Assembly: GCA_003254925.1 (NCBI GenBank)
Contig: QANZ01048453.1
Location: 66,531 to 130,530 of the forward strand
Direction of reading: 5' to 3'
Source of the DNA: Chamaecrista fasciculata
Taxonomy: Eukaryota > Streptophyta > Magnoliopsida > Fabales > Fabaceae
Length of the DNA: 64,000 bases
In this document: one piece after another, positions 1-11,214 of the stretch
Numbering within the stretch: position 1 is the stretch's first letter
Layout of the letters: the number at the start of each line of letters is the position of its first letter
Made by a program: the position numbers and the translations under genes
Notes under the pieces: model-generated
What the model saw: only the letters and a program-made list of their open reading frames with translations
What the model was told of the DNA's origin: nothing
The model's database searches: none

Positions 1-259
1 AATTTTAAAATTTTTACTTCGGCCCAAACAGAAATGTCGCCGTCTTAGAGGCATGCCAAGCCCTCTCAATCTCAAAAATTCTATTGGGACTCAAATAGAA
101 ATGTGGGCCCATGATTTCATGTCACACCATAGTCCCTTTCAAAGCTAAACTGCAATAAACTGGCCTATTTATCCACAATGAAACTAACAACAACACAACA
201 CCATTAAAACACATTCAGAAGCCATATCTATACAGATAAGTTCTAATTCCGAGACCGAC

Positions 260-2563
260 CTGAAGTTCAAGGTCCTTCAACTTATGAGTGACACATGAAT
301 GATTGTCTAGTGCATTTTGCACCTCAGATTTAAGTATATCGTTTCCTCTTACAGCTGAAGCAAGTTCAGCTTGTAACTGCTCAACTCGGAGCTCTTTCGA
401 GTACAGCTTCTCTCTTAATATACTTGTTAACAAGCATTCGGCTTTAAGTTCAGTTCTTATAAAATCCTGCAAAAAGAAAACGAACTTATATATTCATATA
501 AATTGAACGGAAAGAACTTTCAAAGAATAAAATAACTTAAAACTCTTTCAAACATCAAAACTAATCAAAATAGAATGCGTTATGCTAAAGATAACATTAT
601 TTATTACCTCAGATGGTTGATCATTCAATTTAGCTAGTTTATCAGCATCTATATACTGTGATTGAAATTTAGAAGTCAATGAACTTGACTTGTCATGCAA
701 CAAAGAAGACATCATCTGCAAACTCCTGGTTAAGCCCTCAATTCCACTTTTAAGACTCTGGATTTTACAGTCAGATTCAAAAATAAATTGCGCAACTAAG
801 CCATTATTTTCCGGCCAGTAATCATGATGAAGCAGGCTTCCTTTCCTTTTTATGAATTCAATTAACTTTGAACACAAGTAGGAGCTTTCATTAAGCATTG
901 TTAGGCCTTCACTTTGCAGACAGCAGACGCGGACCAATGCTTCTTTATCTAGCTTATAAGTGGCAGCTACACTTTCTTTCCCGTCAACTTTTAAGCGGTT
1001 CAGTAGAGTTATGTTTTCGTGGCGCAGAGAATCTGCTTCAACCTTATAAGATTCCAACTCCCTTCTCAAGGCCACTTCAACCCCTGATTGCCTCATTTGC
1101 TCCATTTGCATTTTTGCAACATGTTCATCAACCCTCTCCATAGACTGATTCTTCTTGAAGTCCTCACTAAATGAATCTCTTAATCCAGTAATTGTCTTCT
1201 CTTGCTCCCTGCAAGTTCTTAGTAGTCTTGTGATGGACTTATTTAACTCTCTGCATTCCTTCTCCTTCTCTTCATAATTTCTTCGGTAAATGTTCCTGTT
1301 CTCTTCAACTTTCTTACATTTTTCTTGTAAATCTAAGACAGTTTGTTGAAAATAAGTACTCTGCTCTTTCATTTCTTCCATCTTTTCAGTCATTGCTTTA
1401 AGTTGATGGTTGCAACAAGTCAATAATTTCTTGGTTCCTGTATCCTTATCATTGAAAGAGGATACTTCCCTTTGAAGTGATACATTATGCTCAGCTAGCT
1501 CCCTTACACGTTCGCGAAGCCTTTGCTCTTCTAACTGACACTTCTCAAGCTGAACTGACCAGTCACTTGACCTTCTGTCCAATTCCTTTTCCAAGCCTGA
1601 CAGCATCTCATTCTTTTCCTTTTCTAATTGTTGAGTCTTTAACTCCAATTCTGCCTTAAAGCATCTAAGTTCTTCCTTGGAAGCTGTTCTTTCCGCAATT
1701 AGAGACTGGAGAAGGCCTGAAACTTCCAGTGCCAAACTTAACCTCTCCTCTACTAGGTTTCTGATTGTCTGTATCGGCACTCGAACATCAAAACCACAAT
1801 TAAGAATAAAGCTTTCTTGTTCAAATTCCTTGGAAAGAAGAGTAACTCTCTCCTCCGCCTTTTTTGCTCGTCTTCTTAGTTCTGCAACAACATCATCTTC
1901 AAGGTTAACACAGCTCAAACTCTCACAAATGCCTGCTTGAATAACATCTTGTTTATGGAATCTAAGATCATCAATTGTATGATAACCATCTGCCATTCCA
2001 CGTGGTTCATCCAACGAATAACTTCTCGGCAGAGCCTCATCTGAGTCTAAATCACAGCATTCATTTGCAGATCTAGCATAGATATCCTCAATTGTGATAG
2101 GATTATCAAGAGCAAACTCTTTTAAACTAGTTTTAGAGAAAGAATGAAACTGAGAAAGTCTCTCAATGACATTTTTGGCAAGTCTACAAGGCGATTCATC
2201 TCCATATCCATTTTCTTTCCCATCTGTGGATGAGAAGCGAAGATGAGCACTTTTAGCTTCTCTAAATGAATGGGCCCTTGGTTTATCCCTCGCGCCAACA
2301 TCAGTTGGTGAATTAGGTGCTGTGTGCTGAATTTTTGGAGGAAGTTTCATACAATAATTTCCCTTTCCAGCATAATTCCTTTCAGAATTCTTCCTTGACT
2401 GACTTTTTTCTGGCTGCTGCTCTCCATCAATGTAACGGTCTACAATTTTACTCGAAATGTTGCTAGAAGAAGTGGAAGAATTCCCAGATGAATCAAGATG
2501 AGACCTTGGATAGATAGCTGGGCCAAGCCTGTCAGTTCCATGTGAATTTTGGATCAAAGCCAT
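260..2563 (-). CDS. Long coiled-coil protein, partial (3' part beyond window)
   Basis: Two coding exons are visible on the minus strand: 2563-608 and 466-260. The first ends after a Pro-Ser-Glu codon run at a GT donor (607-606). The second starts after a pyrimidine-rich AG acceptor (468-467) and keeps phase 0. A further donor at 259-258 shows the gene continues off the left edge. The first exon gives about 652 residues: a Ser/Asn-rich basic N-terminal third, then a charged Glu/Lys/Leu heptad-rich stretch from about residue 225 to 560 typical of long coiled coils; the second exon (69 residues) is also helical. It resembles a plant-specific family of uncharacterised coiled-coil (golgin- or cytomatrix-like) proteins, but I see no catalytic domain and infer only a structural or scaffolding role. 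The ATG at 2563 is preceded by 11 open codons back to a candidate AG acceptor (2598-2597), so the true N-terminus may lie in an upstream exon. Confidence 0.75.
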
Positions 2564-3819
2564 TTCAAATTGTGTTGACTTGTATTGACTCTGTTTCTAA
2601 GGAGCAAGAGTCCGACAATTGGAAGATACACAGAAATCTCTAGCCAAAAAAATGAAAATATATCATCCATACAAGTTAGAATACGCTTCAGCAAGAACAT
2701 ATGAAGTTATGTCATCTTATGTCTTACAGTGATGACTGCTCAAATTGATGATAGGGATCACTTGAAAAGAATAGTTTCTCAGCTAATGCTCCTTTGTATG
2801 AAACTTTCCTGGGGTCTAAGGATCCAACCTGATAATAACTCAGATGTCAATGAAGCTATAACTGTAAAGAAAAATGCAAAAGCCAATATCATCGCAACTT
2901 TTTTCGAAGTGTATAGCTCAAGCACATTAAAAGTAAGAAGCATGATGTGATTAAATGAAAAGACTAGAACTGACAAAAAGAAAAGGATGTCATGCAGCAA
3001 AGTGTATTATAATTTATAACTTTAGCTATGGAAAATAAGCTGTTTATATTGTTTTAGTCACCTTCAAGAGATTTCCCTTGGAAAAGAAAAACAATGGAAA
3101 CTCAAGAACTTTGAAGCACTCTTATATAACAAATGGTTTAACAAAATCAAATTGAATTGGAAAACATCTACCCCAACATCTCATTTATAGATTACAGAAT
3201 GAATCAATATAACTAGAATGAAAGTAACATCAGAAGTCTCAAGTCCAAGAAGCCCTCTGTCAGCCTTTATAATTTTCCTCACTCATTTATCTTTATGACG
3301 GATTAAGAGGAAAAGCCCAAAAGACTACACAACTATATTTCATTGTATAGAAACTCCAGGAAGATCATCTTTTCATCACTAATTTGATGTAAATATAAGT
3401 CACGGGAAAAAAAAAAGAATAAATTAAGATAATAAATTCACTAAGACCAAATTAACATAAACATTTAATCTCTTCATGAAGATAGAGACTAAACAAACAT
3501 TATGACATGTTAGCTCTACAATTCTATTTTAAAGAAGAAATCATTTGCATGCATAGTATATTCACCATATGCCAGTAAATGCAATACATGTTTAACCCAC
3601 TTGCCTTAAACGGAAAAGATCCAGTTATCTCGAAGAATTGATATTATGTTCCTACATCCAAAGTGCCTGTGATAAGAAAAAGGAACGTATATATATGAAA
3701 TTGCTATTAATATTTATGGAAATTTATTTAAATTTTGTTATATGGATCAGGTAAAGCCGTTTTTCTTCCAACAATTCTTAGAGAAATACTTAAGAAGTGT
3801 GTAGAGTGACACAAGAAAT

Positions 3820-4360
3820 ATTTCATGAATAGATATTATAATTTTAGAAGTTTCTATCAAAATTTACAGATATTTGATTGTCTCTTATTTTTTGTCTAAT
3901 CTTTGAATCACAATATATACAAACATATATTGTGCATAAATTTTAGCATGTTGATGTGTCTGTGTCAATTTTTGTGCTTCATAGCTCATTTGAAACTCAC
4001 AACAACACAGAAACAACATATAAAGTACCAAAACTTTGAGGGAGTGTTGTTGGATAGAGGGCATGATACAACATGTACTCAACAAATTCAGGAGTATTAA
4101 AATTTAAAATTATTCTCATTGCAACTCTGACGTAATAAAAAATAGAAAAAAAAAATCCCACATATGATATATACCATGAATACATATTGTAAATTTTGAA
4201 GTTTTTATCAAAATTTATCTATCTTTAACTATCTTTTTCATTTCTTGTCTCTATATGTATGTCTTGTTATGTGATGTAATTTCAAGAAGCTGATGTGTCA
4301 TTGTGTCTGTATCAGTATTTTGTCCAATATCAGGGTGTGTGCTTCATAAGATTGGACTAA
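3820..4360. repeat. Diverged two-copy dispersed/tandem repeat
   Basis: Two related copies lie about 330-350 bp apart (near 3830-4000 and 4170-4355). Both contain a block resembling 'gaagtttctatcaaaattta' followed by a 'tgatgtgtctgtgtca' type block and 'tgtgcttcata'. A third relative occurs at 29385-29700. The rest of 2600-3820 holds no gene that I can see and is probably the first intron of the coiled-coil gene. Confidence 0.45.
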
Positions 4361-4591
4361 ATATCGCATATAGACACGGAAATATACCATTCACACTCGA
4401 TCCATTAACCTCCATAATAATTAAGAAAAACAAATCAAAACTCAAATCAGAAGAAAATTAAGAAGCATCATCCCAAATTTTCAGCCATCCTAGAACAAAA
4501 ACTCCAAAACCTGAATCGGGAAAACCATTGGAACGACGAAGCCACATTCTGGTTGAAATCAGAGAATAGGGTTTAGAATAATTAAGTTTAC

Positions 4592-4750
4592 CTATGCGAA
4601 GGCTTCTTATTGGTGCTCGACGGTGACTGTCGGAGGCTTCGGCGGCAACTGTCTCGACGGAAAACGACGGCCGCCGTGGTAACAGTAGTGAGAGGATCAG
4701 AGGAATTGAACTCCTAACGGTAAACAGAGGGAAGAGACTCACTCGAATGT
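4592..4750 (-). other. Candidate non-coding first exon of the coiled-coil gene
   Basis: This is a GC-richer island in AT-rich surroundings. On the minus strand it ends in a good 5' splice site (AG|GTAAAC at 4592-4586). It lies upstream of the coiled-coil gene and in the same orientation, which fits a 5' UTR exon spliced to the acceptor near 2597. Open frames in it resemble no protein I know. The assignment is inference from position, composition and the donor. Confidence 0.35.
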
Positions 4751-4759
4751 ACACTAATT

Positions 4760-5312
4760 TTTCTTTTACTTTATATTTTAAGGAGATTAACTAATTAAAA
4801 TGGAAGGATTATGGAAGTGTCTTTTTTATTTCATATTTTTTCTTAGATCCCAATTTAGTTTTATATTTTTCTATTGCATTTTTTATTTTATATTTTTTCT
4901 TTCAGCTTTTGATTTGGTCTCGTCTATTTTTTTTTTATATTTTTGGCTTCATAATTTTTAGCCAGGTCACAAGTTAAGTTTGATCTTATATTTTTTGATC
5001 GGATTACAAAGATATAAAATCAAAAGTATAAATATATATATATAAAATTAAATTGAAACTTGAGTAAATGATATAAGGGTAAAAGTATTTTGGCCAATTA
5101 TCGCATTAATTTGTTGTAATTGATTTGTGTTGCGACCCTCCCTTTTATTTATGGTGTAGTTGTTTAATTGAGATGGATTTGTTATTCGGGCCTTTTTTTA
5201 TCAACTATATATATCATAATTAGTTATGGATAAAGTTTTTTTTTATTTTCAATTTTCTTTCCGCCAATCTTAAAACTTCTCATTCGTTTAAGAAAACTCT
5301 TTCCGCTGTGAA
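4760..5312. other. AT-rich intergenic DNA, no gene seen
   Basis: T-rich low-complexity sequence with degenerate 'ttggtc' words such as are found in the foldback elements elsewhere in the window. No open frame, RNA gene or clear element boundary is visible. Confidence 0.5.
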
Positions 5313-5317
5313 AGTTT

Positions 5318-5833
5318 TGTTGGAATATTGCTTGAAAATTAATTCACATTGAAAGGTGGAATGTGTGTAAAGCCTTTAAAAGGAGCCCAAAGGTCTTTAT
5401 GAGAATCAAGTCACACACTTTAAGTTTGTATTTGACTTTATATCCTCTTTATTCTCTTGTTCTTGAGAGGTGTGTGAGGTGTGTTATTATTTGTCTCTTC
5501 ATTCTCTTGTTCTAGAGTGGTGTGAGACTCATTTAATATTTATCTCTTTAGTCTCATGTTGAACAATGGTGTGAGGTGTGTGTAAATACTGGTTTTGGAG
5601 AGTGTGGGTGTACTTGGGGACATAGGTTGAAAGAATATTGTGTGATGTAAAAATTTTCATATAGTATTTTTCTCTGGTTGTATCCGGGCAACAGTCGTGG
5701 TTTTCTCCCCAATTTGGGGTCTTCACGTTAATTTCTCTTGTGTTGTGATTGTGTTTTTCATTTTATTTCTCTAGTTATTCTCAAGGGAAAATTGTTATTT
5801 TATTTTTATTAATATTATTATTTTTTCCCAACA
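5318..5833 (+). mobile_element. Solo LTR, Ty1/copia-like
   Basis: A 516-bp unit begins TGTTGGAATATTG and ends TTCCCAACA, the classic TG...CA inverted ends of an LTR. It is flanked by an exact 5-bp target duplication AGTTT (5313-5317 and 5834-5838). The 3' third holds the 'ctctggttgtatccggg' and 'aatttggggt' blocks usual at the end of copia-type LTRs. No internal retroelement domains adjoin it, so it is a solo LTR left by LTR-LTR recombination. The orientation is inferred from these 3' blocks. Confidence 0.85.
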
Positions 5834-5838
5834 AGTTT

Positions 5839-6624
5839 TTCTACTGTTGTCTCTTCTGCTTTTTGATTTCGTCTACTATTGCTCGGACCGAAACTGACCC
5901 CATAGTTTGAGGACCAAAATGAAACTAACCCATAATTTGAAGATCAAAATCACTATTTAACCTTAATATAATATCCTTTCACCTTATATAGTCATTATCT
6001 TTCTCTTGATCCTCTCATTTAAGACTTGTGATATTTCTAACAACTAGCTGCCATCATGAGTGACAACATTATTATGAGAATTCTGTTTTACTTAAAAAAT
6101 TGATATGTTTTGACATAATTAGCCGACATATCTATGTATGTAGCATTAATATATTAAACCTCTGGGTCCCAAGAGATCCTCTCTTTTTAGTAACTTTGCT
6201 TCCTTAATATTAGGTATGCTTGAATACTAATCCCTTGACTAAAGTATTAAACATAAATATTATAAATTGACAATTATAATTAATTTATAAATGTAAGGAT
6301 GATAAAAGATTCAACCATGTCATCATCGACGCTATGTCCACTTGAAATTGCTTATTTTATTTGTGCTACTATTTTGTTTAAAATAAGATAAAAGTACAAT
6401 TTCTTTCCTTTTCCTTGAATCTCTTCTCATAGTAATAAGTGACGTTAATTGTGGATGTGGCATTGTTATCTACAACTTGAATAATATAATGAATATGTAG
6501 GATCAGTTTGGATTTCTTTTAATACAAAGGCACAAACATTTTGTTCGGACGAATGTGTTATAATTAGAATATTAGATGCATATGACAATATGAACTATAT
6601 ATGAAGAGCGATTGATACAGCATG
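5839..6624. other. AT-rich intergenic DNA, no gene seen
   Basis: No coding or RNA gene is visible. Around 5880-5965 there is a degenerate single arm with 'ggaccaaaatgaaac' type words, like the ends of the foldback elements. Confidence 0.5.
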
Positions 6625-7084
6625 AACAAAAAATAATAAACTACCAAATTGGTCCCTGGATTATTAGCTCGCTGACAGATTGGTCCTCGAATTATGGAAA
6701 TTGACAAATAGGTCCCCGAATTTTACTAATGTTAGCCAAATTGGTCCTTCCGTGAAGTTGCCGTTTGTGAAGCCGCTTACGTGTCCGTTAACTGCTGACG
6801 TGGCACGTTAAGTGCCACGTCAGCAGTCAAAAAATTGAAAAAAATAAAATATAAATAAATGCCAACTGTACAAGATTTGCCACATAATCACATCATTATT
6901 AATTAAAAAAAACATTTCATCTCTTCTTCAAATTGGTCCCTTAGTTCAATTTTTATCCCATTATTGTCAATTCCCCCTCTTTTTCATCATCTTCAATCAT
7001 TTTAGTCTCAAATCCTCAAAATAAAATTGTAAAGTGTCCCAAAACTCTTCCAAACATTCCAATTTAGTCCTTAAAAGTATTAAA

Positions 7085-7310
7085 AACCCTAAAACCTAAA
7101 CCCCAAAACTCTAAACCCTAAACCCTAAAATTCTAAAATCGTAAAGTGTCCCAAAACTCTTCCAAACATTTCAATTTAGTCCTTAAAAATATTAAAGACC
7201 CTAAAACCCTAAACCCTAAAATCCTAAAACCCTAAACTCTAAAATTCTAAACCCTAAACCCTAAAATCTAAAACCCTAAACCCCTAACCCCTAAATCCTA
7301 AACCCCTAAA
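7085..7310 (+). repeat. Telomere-like CCCTAAA words, left arm
   Basis: Degenerate, irregularly spaced copies of 'aaaccctaaa' run through this stretch, broken by one copy of the 'gtgtcccaaaactcttccaa' block. They lie inside the left arm of the foldback element, so they are interstitial and not a chromosome end. Confidence 0.8.
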
Positions 7311-7611
7311 AAAACTACTCTCTTGCAATTTGGTCCTAATTTCTTTTCATCTTTTTTTTTGGCCAAATTTCATCTTCATCTTCATCATCATCCCCAAAAA
7401 TAAAATTGATTTTCCCAGAATCCAACACCTTCTTCTCTGGGCTTCCTTTTCCTTCTTCAGATCTCATCATCATCATCATCAATTCATCATCATAGATTCA
7501 TAGTCGTCTCTGTGTCTGAATCTGATTGTTAAACAAAGAAATTTATTGCCATTGCCACTCCCACATTACTGAAGAATCACCCACTCACTCACTCGCATTT
7601 CTCATCGAACA

Positions 7612-8019
7612 TTGATCGAGCAGAACGAGAGGAAGCCACCGACACCCACGTCCACCACCACAAACACCACATCCCATTCATTGGCGTCGTCGCTATTTGT
7701 CACTGCAAGGAGTTCGCGAACCGGATCTACATCTTCTTGTCTCGTTTCCGCCATCATTTTCCACCATCATCTGATTCAAACAAACATCACAGCCGCAACA
7801 TCGGAACCCATCTTCTTTGTCTCCGCCGTCATCTTCTGCTCTCTCATCGGAACCCATCTTCAATTTATGGGTTTGATTTCAAGTTCACAACCATTTTGGC
7901 GAACCGGAAGGGTGAAGTTCGCCGGAGAAAGAAGGCGCAGAAGTCGCCGGAGATTTGACGGCGAGATTTCTGACGAGGATCCGAACGAAAGGACACGGAT
8001 CCATCTTTGGTTTGAGTGA
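7612..8019 (+). other. Open frame in the core of the foldback element, probably not a gene
   Basis: A 135-codon frame lies in the GC-richer core (about 7380-8020). Its product is Thr/Ser/His-rich then Arg-rich, with no domain I recognise. An internal repeat of 'catcggaacccatcttc' (about 7798 and 7847) suggests composite origin. The core has the look of a 5' UTR/first-exon fragment picked up by the element, as in Pack-MULEs, but the donor gene is not identifiable from the window. I do not claim it is translated. Confidence 0.3.
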
Positions 8020-8334
8020 TGAATGATGATATGAACTGAGGATGATGAACTGATTTTTTTTTAATTTTTGGATGATGAACTGACGAATGATGATGATGAT
8101 GATGATGATATGAACTGATGATGAACTAATTGTTTTTTAATAAAGAATTGATGAATTGATGAAATTTGTGTAATCTTTGGTGATTTTTGGTTGTGTAGTT
8201 TTAAGGTTTTGTGGTTTGGGGTTTGGAGTGGATGAGAAGATGAAGATGATGAAAGATGAAGATGATGAAAGATGAAGATGATGAAGAGGAAAGTAGGATT
8301 TAGGGACCAAATTGCAAGAGAGTAGTTTTTTTAG

Positions 8335-8605
8335 GGGTTTAGAATTTAGGGTTTAAGGGTTAGGGTTTAGGGGTTTAGGGTTTTAGATTTTAGGGTTTAG
8401 AGTTTAGGGTTTAGGATTTTAGAGTTTAGGGTTTTAGGATTTTAGGGTTTAGGGTTTTAGGGTTTTTAATATTTTTAAGGACTAAATTGAAATGTTTGGA
8501 AGAGTTTTGGGACACTTTACGATTTTAGAATTTTAGGGTTTTAGGGTTTAGGGTTTAAGGTTTTAGGGTTTAGAGTTTGGGGTTTAGGTTTTAGGGTTTT
8601 TAATA
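8335..8605 (-). repeat. Telomere-like TTTAGGG words, right arm
   Basis: This is the mirror image of the left-arm tract: 'tttagggtttaggg' type words in the opposite orientation, again split by a 'ttggaagagttttgggacac' block. The inversion shows that both tracts belong to one palindromic element. Confidence 0.8.
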
Positions 8606-9053
8606 CTTTTAAGGACTAAATTGGATTGTTTGAAAGAGTTTTGGGACACTTTACAATTTTATTTTGAGGATTTGGGACTAAAATGAATGAAGATGATGAA
8701 AAAGAGGGGGAGTTGAAAATAATGGGATAAAAATTGAACTAAGGGACCAATTTGAAGAAGAGATCAAATGTTTTTTTTTAATTAATAATGATGTGATTAT
8801 GTGGTAGATCTTGCACAGTTGGCATTTATTTTTATTTATTTTTTTTTCCAGTTTTTTGACTGCTGACGTGGGTTAATGAACACGTACGCGGCTTCACAAA
8901 CGGCAACTTCACGGAAGGACCAATTTGGATAACGTTAGTAAAATTCGGGGACCTATTTGTCAATTTCCATAATTTGGGGACCAATCTGTCAGCGAGCCAA
9001 TAATCCAAGAACCAATTTGGTAGTTTACTCAACCAAAAATTATCGGGTAACAT

Positions 9054-9533
9054 CAAGGTTATTAAAACCGGACCGGCCATTGAACCGGTCGAAGGAGGGG
9101 TTCAATGGTTCAACCGGGGTCCAACCAGGGTCGGACCGTTGATAAATAAATAAATTAAAAATAATAAAAAAAACCTATATATGATAAAATTTTAATTCAA
9201 ATATTCATAATTAGGTTACAAAATACAATTATAACATTAATATATTAATACAATTTTCATAAATTAACATGAATTAATATAGAGATAATCAATTTTCATA
9301 ATGTTCAACAATATAATATCATCAAGTGACATTTTATGATCACTTTCTCTATCAAATTTTGGTTCATAATCAACATTCTCTAATATTTGACCCATAATTA
9401 TAAAAAAAGACCAAAAAAATAAATAAAAATAATAATAATAAACCAGGACCGGTTCAACCGGTTTGCCTCCGGTTCTCTGCCTGACCGGTTATTAAAACGA
9501 CTCGGACCGGCCGGTCCGGTTTTAATAACTATG
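9054..9533. mobile_element. hAT-like MITE
   Basis: This 480-bp element has inverted ends CAAGGTTATTAAAACCGG (left) and CATAGTTATTAAAACCGG (right, reverse complement), extended by 'accggcc'. It is flanked by an exact 8-bp duplication GGTAACAT (9046-9053 and 9534-9541). Ends starting CA and an 8-bp duplication are hAT hallmarks. The interior is AT-rich and non-coding, with further 'ccggttcaaccgg' words near both ends. Confidence 0.85.
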
Positions 9534-9568
9534 GGTAACATTGACACTCAAAAAATATGTTTGGATAA

Positions 9569-9741
9569 AGTTAAGTTTGGTTAGTCTAGTGATCAAGTTC
9601 ACTTGGTCGCTTAAGTAAATGTTGAGAGTTTGAATATTGCCTTGTATATGCAATAACCAATTAATTAGCGGCAGACCCTTAAATAAAACATAAATTCGCA
9701 GAGAATTAATCCTTAACCTTTTGGGCCACCCAAAAAACATC
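9569..9741 (+). mobile_element. tRNA-derived SINE
   Basis: It begins with a tRNA-like promoter: a box A-like 'ggttagtctagtg' near 9579 and, about 40 bp on, a decayed box B-like 'gagagtttgaatattgcc' near 9624. A non-tRNA body and an A-rich tail (caaaaaacatc) follow. A perfect 12-bp target duplication ATGTTTGGATAA flanks it (9557-9568 and 9742-9753). The decayed box B suggests an old copy that is no longer transcribed. Confidence 0.8.
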
Positions 9742-10039
9742 ATGTTTGGATAAGGTGAGGTGAATTTAAGAGAAGAAGTAATTTTAAGAGATAATTGAAT
9801 TGATTTCTTTTATAATTTTGGTTAAAAATATTATTTTATTTTTTAATGTGTTTATCTTAAATTTTGTTTTGGTTTTAAATATTTTTTTATTTTATTTTTA
9901 ATATTTCTTAAAAAAATTATTATTGACCCCTGGTATATCTTTCATTTTAAACTTGTGATTAAATTAGTATTACGAGGTTAAATTTAATGACTAAACAAAT
10001 TAACTATTCAATGACTAAACGAGCTTGATAATAAATTTG

Positions 10040-11208
10040 GGGTCAAAGTGTGAATTTGGTCCTGTAACTTTGCTCTAGTTCCCAAATCAGTCCTATAACT
10101 TTTTTTGTCTCGAATTTGGTCCTGTAACTTTGCTCCAGTTCCCAAATCAACCTATAACTTTTTTTGTCTCGAATTTGGTCCTGTATCTTTGTTCCAGGTC
10201 CCAAATCAGTCCTATATCTTTTTTTGTCTCAGTTTTGGTCCTATATGTTTTAAAAACCTCCCACCATTAGTTCTCTGTCTATTTTAAATTACAGTTTAGT
10301 CCTGAAAACTTCAAGTCCCTTTCACTTTAGTCCCTGACTATCAAAATGAAAGTGAAAGAGCATCCCTGAAGATTTTCAACCTTACATCTTGGTCCATAAT
10401 CCATGAATTCTTTATGAAATAGAATAGAAATGCAAAGAAAAAAAAACACAAATTAAAAGCAAATGACATAGAGACCAAAACTGAAAATGCAGAAAATTTA
10501 AAACCCACTGGAAGACGTACGGAAATCGCCGAGAAACTAAAAACCTCATCCAAAAACCCTTACATTTCGAGAGAGAAGTTCTGAAATCCCTTATATTTCT
10601 TCTATCACCTCCCTCCTAAAAAATTTGGATTTTCGAAAATTCTTTTCTAAAGCATCTGAGGGCGATTATTTTGAGTGAGATTTCAGTGAGAATTGAGGTT
10701 TTTGGATGAGTTCTTGAGTTTCTCTGTGACTTCCGTATGTTTTCCGGCGAGTTTGGGGCATTTTCCGGTGGGTTTAAAATTTTCTGCGTTTTCAATTTTA
10801 GTCCCTCTGTCATTTGCTTTAATTTGTATTGTTTTTGCATTTCTATTTCATTTCATGAAGAATTTATGGATTAGGGACCAAGATATAAGGTTTGAGAATC
10901 TTCAGGGATGCTTTTCACTTTCATTTTGATAGTCAGGGACTAAAGTGAAAGGGACTTGAAGATTTCAAGACTAAGCTGTAATTTAAAATAGACAGAGGAC
11001 TAATGGTGGGAGGTTTTCGAAACATATGGGACCAAAACTGAGACAAAAAAAAGATATAGGACTGATTTAGGACCTGGAGCAGATACAGAACCAAATTCGA
11101 GACAAAAAAAGTTATAGGACTGATTTGGGAACTGGAGCAAAGTTACATAACCAAATTCGAGACAAAAAAAAGTTATATGACTAATTTAGGAATTGGAGCA
11201 AAGTTACA
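10040..11208. mobile_element. Foldback element with threefold repeated arms
   Basis: The left arm (from about 10040) has three successive units of roughly 63 bp built of 'gaatttggtcctgtaacttt' and 'ttgctccagttcccaaatca'. The right arm (about 10690-11208) mirrors them. Arms of about 500 bp surround a short unpaired middle. The right terminus lacks the last bases of the left one, and I found no target duplication, so it is probably end-truncated. It is non-coding. Confidence 0.7.
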
Positions 11209-11214
11209 TCAGGC

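Larger units (their letters stand above)
6634..9030. mobile_element. Large foldback MULE-like element with telomere-word arms
   Basis: The left end (from 6634, 'taaactaccaaattggtcc') and the right end (to 9030, its reverse complement with changes) form inverted arms several hundred bp long. Candidate 9-bp target duplications are AACAAAAAA (6625-6633) and AACCAAAAA (9031-9039), one mismatch, which is the Mutator size. Each arm holds an outer zone of 'ttggtccctg' words, a hairpin (tgctgacgtggcac / gtgccacgtcagca at 6796-6825), a block around 'aaattgtaaagtgtcccaaa', and a run of degenerate CCCTAAA words. The middle (about 7320-8290) is GC-richer and gene-like. No transposase is encoded, so the element is non-autonomous. 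Its inner arms match the element at 52083-54801. Confidence 0.75.

Noticed and set aside
7085-8605. Telomere repeats as evidence for a chromosome end
   Set aside because: The words are degenerate, occur in two opposite orientations inside a palindromic element and are flanked on both sides by ordinary chromosomal DNA.
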